From Bradyrhizobium cenepequi (GTDB taxonomy: Bacteria > Pseudomonadota > Alphaproteobacteria > Rhizobiales > Xanthobacteraceae), in assembly GCF_020329485.1 (NCBI RefSeq), contig NZ_JAGKJI010000058.1:1-38948 (forward strand): 38,948 nucleotides of DNA, given 5' to 3'. Under the pieces are notes generated by a model. That model saw only the letters and a list, made by a program, of their open reading frames with translations. It had not been told where the DNA came from and did no database searches. Made by a program: the position numbers and the translations under genes. Each line of letters begins with the position of its first letter. Positions within the stretch are counted from its first letter, which is position 1. This document shows positions 35,320 through 38,948 of this stretch, piece after piece.

Positions 35320-35788
35320 TGTGTGTACCGAAAACCTTTCCGAGTTGATGCGGTGACGGAATCGCCTAAGCTGGACGAATGATCGGGCTACTGTGTTTCG
35401 TGCTGCCCGTCCTGGCTTCGCCTCTCAAGTCGAAGAGCCGACTTGAAGCAGAGAATGCGGCGCTCCGACGTCAATTGATTGTCTTGAGGCGTAAGCTGCA
35501 TGGTCGCGTCCGGCTCACGAACAATGATCGCTGGTTCTTCATTCAGCTCTATCGCTGGTTTCCATCGATCCTGCATGTCCTCACCATCATCCGGCCCAAG
35601 ACGCTCGTGCGGTGGCATCGGGCCGGCTTTCGCCGCCACTGGCGCTGGAAGTCGCGCCCACGGGGAGGGCGACCGCAGATCGATACTAAATTGCGGGCGG
35701 TTCAGCGGACCGGAACCATCAAATCGTTCCCCATACTCGGTGGACTCCATCACCACTACGTCAGGGTTTAGGTTTTCGGTATACACAG
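35320..35788. mobile_element. Internally deleted copy of the insertion sequence
   Basis: Both ends match the full element at 11886-12970: CTGTGTGTACCGAAAACC on the left and, inward from the right, CCTGTGTATACCGAAAACC. Only about 470 bp remain instead of 1.08 kb. The middle of the transposase gene is gone, while both inverted repeats survive, so the element could still be moved by a transposase supplied from the full copy. No target duplication is evident. Confidence 0.85.
35379..35771 (+). pseudogene. Transposase remnant with in-frame internal deletion
   Basis: The frame starts like the full transposase (SKSRLEAENAALRRQLIVLR, then KTLVRWHRAGFRRHWRW). It reaches GRPQIDTKLRA and then jumps to VQRTGTIKSFPILGGLHHHY, the C-terminus. 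About 210 residues, including the whole DDE core, are missing. The deletion happens to keep the frame, leaving a 130-residue product with the DNA-binding N-terminus, which could in principle interfere with the active enzyme. Confidence 0.8.
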
Positions 35789-36079
35789 GTCGTTTGGCCC
35801 GCCGCCCTTTGCGGGCGTACGTCCGCTAACGAAAAATGGTCTCAATGCGCAGAGCAAACGGATACACCACCGCGAATTCCTTAAGCCATTGCAACACGCG
35901 GCATGTACTACGGCGGCGCGGTCGTCCCCAGCCGCGCCGCTGCATGGGCATATGCGGACGACGCTACTTGCTGATCAGCGACTTTCGGCCACTTCCCGTC
36001 GGTCCTCCAATCGACTACGCTTTGATCTGCGACGGCGACCGCAACGCAAAAAAGACGGCCGCTGGCAAGGGGAAACGAT
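35789..36079. other. Leader region of the right-hand importer, no recognisable gene
   Basis: No convincing gene is seen between the deleted insertion sequence and the permease start. A 22-codon frame starting MYYGGAVVPSRAAAWAYADD exists near 35903 but has no ribosome-binding site. The promoter of the importer is expected here; I could not place it. The last bases carry AAGGGGA, the ribosome-binding site of the permease. Confidence 0.5.
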
Positions 36080-37852
36080 TTGAGTGTAGAGGCTGTCCGG
36101 CGCATCGACGACGCGGAAAGCGGCATTGCGGTGAGACGCCAGGGCGTGATCGCTGGCGCCTGGGTTGCATTCCTGCTGGCGATCCTGGGGTTCCTCGTCA
36201 TCTACCCCATTCTCACGCTGCTGTTGGGCGCGCTCACCGATACCAACCCGGTGGTCGATGGCCTCAGCCTGCGACATCTCTCTGTCACAAACTTCCTGAC
36301 GGTGCTCGCCAATCCGAATGTCGCCGAGGCGCTGTTCAACACGCTGATCGCCTGCGGCGGCGGCACGCTGATCGCGGTCGCGATCGGGCTGTTGTTCTCC
36401 TGGGTGGTGGTGCGCACCAACACGCCGGGCAAGGCGGTGATCGCCGCGGCCAGCGTCCTGCCGCTGTTCGCGCCGCCGCTGGTCGCCGGCGTGGCATGGT
36501 CGATCCTGGGCTCGCCCAAGACCGGCCTGATCAACATGGTGTTCAAATGGGCCGGGCTCGACTGGCACGTCGACTTCTATTCGATGTGGGGCCTCGTTTT
36601 CGTGTTCGGCATCTATTACGCGCCCTATGTCTATATGTTCACCTCCTCGGCGCTGCGGAACATGGATCCGAGCCTCGAGGAGGCCGCCGAAATCTCCGGC
36701 GCCAGCGCGTTCTCGACGCTGTTCACGGTGACATTTCCCCTGATCATGCCGGCGATCGTCTCCGGCATGCTGCTGTCCTTCATCGTGATGCTCGGCATCT
36801 ATGGCATCCCGGCCGTGTTGGGGGCGCCAGCCAACATCAACGTGCTGACGACCTATATCTTCAAGCTCACCAACTGGTCGCCGCCGCTCTACAACACCGC
36901 CGCTGCGGTTGCGATCCTGCTGATGGTGGTCACCGGTGGGCTCGTATACCTGCAGCAGAAGGTGCTGACCGGCCGCAGCTACACCACCGTTGCCGGCAAG
37001 GCGTTCCGGCCGCGCAGCCTCGACCTGGGGGGCTGGCGCTGGTTCACCTTCGCGCTTGGCCTGGTCTATCTGCTCGGGGTCGTGGTGCTGCCGATGCTGG
37101 CGCTAATCGTCGCGGCATTCCGCAAGTTCATGTTCATCCGCGATGTCTCGGCGCTGTTCGACATGCGCGCCTATTCGCTGATGCATTTCAATGCGATTTT
37201 CGACAATCCGCTGACGCTGCGGTCGATCTACAACGCGGTGGAGGTCGGGATCATCACCGCGATCATCGGCGGCGCGCTGGCCTTCGCGATCGGCTACACT
37301 ATCCACCGCACCCGCCTGCCGGGCCGTCGCGCAATCGACCTGATCTCGACCGTGCCGGTGGCGATTCCAGGACTCGTGGTCGGCGTCGCCTATCTCTGGG
37401 CCTGGATCGGCATTCCCGGCGGCCTTTACGGCACGATCTGGATACTGGCGCTCGCCTTCATTGCGCGCTTCATGCCGGACACCGTGAAATCGCTGTCGAC
37501 CTCGTTCATGCAGATCCATCGTGAGCTCGAGGAGGCCGCCTGGGTCTGCGGCAAGGGCATGCTCGGCACCATTGCCACCGTCATGCTGCCGTTGGCGCGG
37601 CCCGGCGTGCTCGCCTCGATGACGCTTCTGTTCGTGCTGGCGATCCGCGAATTGGGATCATCGCTGTTCCTCTATACCAGCGACACCATGGTGATGTCGG
37701 TGCTGCTGCTCGACTATTACGAGGGCGGCAATATCGGGAAGACCGCGGCCTTCAGCCTGGTGCAGACGGTTTTGCTCGGCGTTCTCATTGGCGGTGCCAA
37801 CTGGCTGGCGCGCAGCGCTTCGCAAGGCAGCGTCGCACAGCGGATAAAATAA
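36080..37852 (+). CDS. Fused double permease of an Fe3+/2-aminoethylphosphonate-type ABC importer
   Basis: This 590-residue protein is of the same family as the permease at 30327-32063: two permease halves, about 12 spans, with EAA-type loops SLEEAAEISGASAFSTLFTV and ELEEAAWVCGKGMLGTIATV. The start is TTG at 36080, behind AAGGGGA; no ATG or GTG nearby fits. The binding-protein gene follows after 24 bp, and an ATPase gene presumably after that. The two permeases differ widely in sequence, so this is a second, independent importer rather than a recent duplicate. Confidence 0.9.
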   Translation: MSVEAVRRIDDAESGIAVRRQGVIAGAWVAFLLAILGFLVIYPILTLLLGALTDTNPVVDGLSLRHLSVTNFLTVLANPNVAEALFNTLIACGGGTLIAVAIGLLFSWVVVRTNTPGKAVIAAASVLPLFAPPLVAGVAWSILGSPKTGLINMVFKWAGLDWHVDFYSMWGLVFVFGIYYAPYVYMFTSSALRNMDPSLEEAAEISGASAFSTLFTVTFPLIMPAIVSGMLLSFIVMLGIYGIPAVLGAPANINVLTTYIFKLTNWSPPLYNTAAAVAILLMVVTGGLVYLQQKVLTGRSYTTVAGKAFRPRSLDLGGWRWFTFALGLVYLLGVVVLPMLALIVAAFRKFMFIRDVSALFDMRAYSLMHFNAIFDNPLTLRSIYNAVEVGIITAIIGGALAFAIGYTIHRTRLPGRRAIDLISTVPVAIPGLVVGVAYLWAWIGIPGGLYGTIWILALAFIARFMPDTVKSLSTSFMQIHRELEEAAWVCGKGMLGTIATVMLPLARPGVLASMTLLFVLAIRELGSSLFLYTSDTMVMSVLLLDYYEGGNIGKTAAFSLVQTVLLGVLIGGANWLARSASQGSVAQRIK

Positions 37853-37876
37853 ACAATGGGACAGGGAGGATTGTTG

Positions 37877-38905
37877 ATGAACAGGAAATTCGTGGCCATG
37901 ATCGCCGGCATCGCCGGTCTCGGCATGGTGCTCGGCGGCGCGGCGCGGGCAGAGGAGAATTTCGGCTCGCCCGAATTGATCGCGGCCGCGAAAGCGGAAG
38001 GCAAGATGGTGCTCTACACGGCGAACTATGCCGAGGTCGAGCAGGACGTTATCAAGCAGTTCAACAAGCGTTTCCCGGAGATCAAGGTCGAGATGGTCCG
38101 CGCGCCCGGTGGCCAGCTCATCACCCGCGTCAGGACCGAGGCGGCTGCTGGCAAGCTGATCGCCGACGTCGTCGATCACTCCGACCGTGCCTTGATGCTG
38201 CCGCTCGCCGATCTGTTCCAGGATTACGCGCCGCCGAATGCCGCCGATTACGATCCCGCGGCGCTGGTCTCGCCGAAGTTCTGGCCGCGCGCCACCGTGG
38301 TGTGGTCGATCGCCTACAACACCGAGATCGTCAAAGAGCCACCCAAGAGCTGGATGGACCTGACCAAGCCGCAATATGACAAGCTGACTGGGCAGGTTTT
38401 CGCACAATCCGGCGGCACCACCTGGACCCGCATCATGTTCGAGCGCCAGGTGCTCGGCGAGGACTATTGGGCCAAGCAGACGGCGACCCATCCGATCCTC
38501 TATCCGTCGGGGGCGCCGATGTCGGACGCGGTGGTGCGCGGCGAGGTCGGCCTTGGACCGCTGCTCTACAACGCGATCTATCCCAAGCAGAAGGAAGGCG
38601 CGCCGGTGAAGATGGTGTTCCCGCCTGAGGGTGTGCCGGTCAATCCCTATGCGACGGGGATTCCAAAGACCGCGGCCCATCCGAACGCCGCAAAGCTTTA
38701 TCTGAACTGGTGCCTGTCGAAGGAGGGTCAGAGCTTCATGATCAAGGAGCAGGGCAACCTGACCTCGCTGAAGGAGAGTCCAGCCTATCCCGAAGGCTAC
38801 GATCCCAAGATCGTAAAGCCCTGGTATCCGAACTTCGACCAGTATGTGAAGCTGCATGCCGACTGGGTTGCCGATTGGGACAAGATCTATGGCTACCGTC
38901 AGTGA
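37877..38905 (+). CDS. Periplasmic solute-binding protein of the ferric-type (family 1) ABC importer
   Basis: The product is 342 residues, with a clear Sec signal peptide (MNRKFVAMIAGIAGLGMVLG, cleaved near ARA/EEN). The mature part has the FbpA-like layout: SPELIAAAKAEGKMVLYTAN, VWSIAYNTEIVKEPPKSWMD, and KTAAHPNAAKLYLNWCLS. At the place of the ferric tyrosines it reads GPLLYNAIYPKQKEG, with no adjacent Tyr pair, so the ligand is probably not iron. I chose the ATG at 37877, 7 bases after AGGGAGG; an ATG seven codons earlier would put that site inside the gene. It follows the permease gene by 24 bp in one operon. Confidence 0.9.
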   Translation: MNRKFVAMIAGIAGLGMVLGGAARAEENFGSPELIAAAKAEGKMVLYTANYAEVEQDVIKQFNKRFPEIKVEMVRAPGGQLITRVRTEAAAGKLIADVVDHSDRALMLPLADLFQDYAPPNAADYDPAALVSPKFWPRATVVWSIAYNTEIVKEPPKSWMDLTKPQYDKLTGQVFAQSGGTTWTRIMFERQVLGEDYWAKQTATHPILYPSGAPMSDAVVRGEVGLGPLLYNAIYPKQKEGAPVKMVFPPEGVPVNPYATGIPKTAAHPNAAKLYLNWCLSKEGQSFMIKEQGNLTSLKESPAYPEGYDPKIVKPWYPNFDQYVKLHADWVADWDKIYGYRQ

Positions 38906-38928
38906 TCGTTGGTTGAATTGGTGTAGAC

Positions 38929-38948
38929 ATGACGGCGACGCTCGAAGT
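38929..38948 (+). CDS. Start of the next gene, probably the importer's ATPase (cut by the window)
   Basis: An ATG at 38929 begins MTATLE and runs off the edge. Its position 23 bp behind the binding-protein gene, and the absence of an ATPase gene so far in this operon, suggest an ABC ATPase. The few codons visible cannot prove it, and no strong ribosome-binding site is seen. Confidence 0.35.

Noticed and set aside
36069..36082. A sequence similar to the LacI operator (GGGAAACGATTTGA) at the start of the right-hand permease.
   Set aside because: It matches at only 11 of 14 positions, lacks the dyad symmetry of the other sites, and coincides with the ribosome-binding site and start codon.
35836..37524. 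A 562-codon plus-strand frame overlapping the permease gene.
   Set aside because: It is Arg/His-rich with no membrane segments; the overlapping frame from 36080 encodes a typical double permease.

Overview
The window looks like chromosome of a high-GC alphaproteobacterium of the Bradyrhizobium/Rhodopseudomonas group. The grounds are GC-rich codon use, the many ABC importers and class III CoA-transferases, and several small proteins of types I associate with that group (a 39-aa protein, a 65-aa basic protein, a DUF6894-like protein). This is inferred from gene content; no rRNA or tRNA is present to confirm it.

Layout. (1) 1-11147: the 3' eleven kilobases of a giant filamentous-haemagglutinin/TpsA-type exoprotein gene, cut by the left edge and broken by a single-base frameshift near 9285-9292. 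(2) 11222-12970: a small exported protein of unknown role and a complete insertion sequence. (3) 13031-22220: a catabolic module with a Liv/HAAT-type importer (binding protein, LivH, and a rare LivM-LivG-LivF triple fusion), a GH88 unsaturated glucuronyl hydrolase, a LacI-family regulator, a CaiB/BaiF CoA-transferase and a MaoC hydratase. Matching LacI-type palindromes lie in both divergent promoter regions, so one repressor probably controls the whole set. (4) 22248-27164: a decay zone of broken small genes (cupin, zinc-ribbon, coiled-coil, lipoprotein, DNA methylase, acyltransferase) and a frameshifted peptidase-like/tachylectin-like gene with five 150-bp tandem repeats. Intact small genes, including a cold-shock protein, lie between them. 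(5) 27199-33150: a five-gene minus-strand operon with a binding protein, a fused double permease, an ATPase, a CaiB/BaiF CoA-transferase and a crotonase lacking both classical catalytic glutamates. (6) 33427-36079: small genes, a NUDIX/IS66 chimera and an internally deleted copy of the insertion sequence of part 2. (7) 36080-38948: the start of a third importer with a fused permease, a binding protein and the first codons of the next gene.

How the genes work together. Two separate modules share one logic: import of an acidic compound, transfer to CoA, then a hydratase-type step. In the first, a GH88 enzyme would first release an unsaturated uronic acid from its partner. Neither iron-type binding protein shows the paired tyrosines used by ferric-binding proteins, so organic or phosphorus-containing acids are likelier ligands than iron. 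The substrates cannot be read from sequence.
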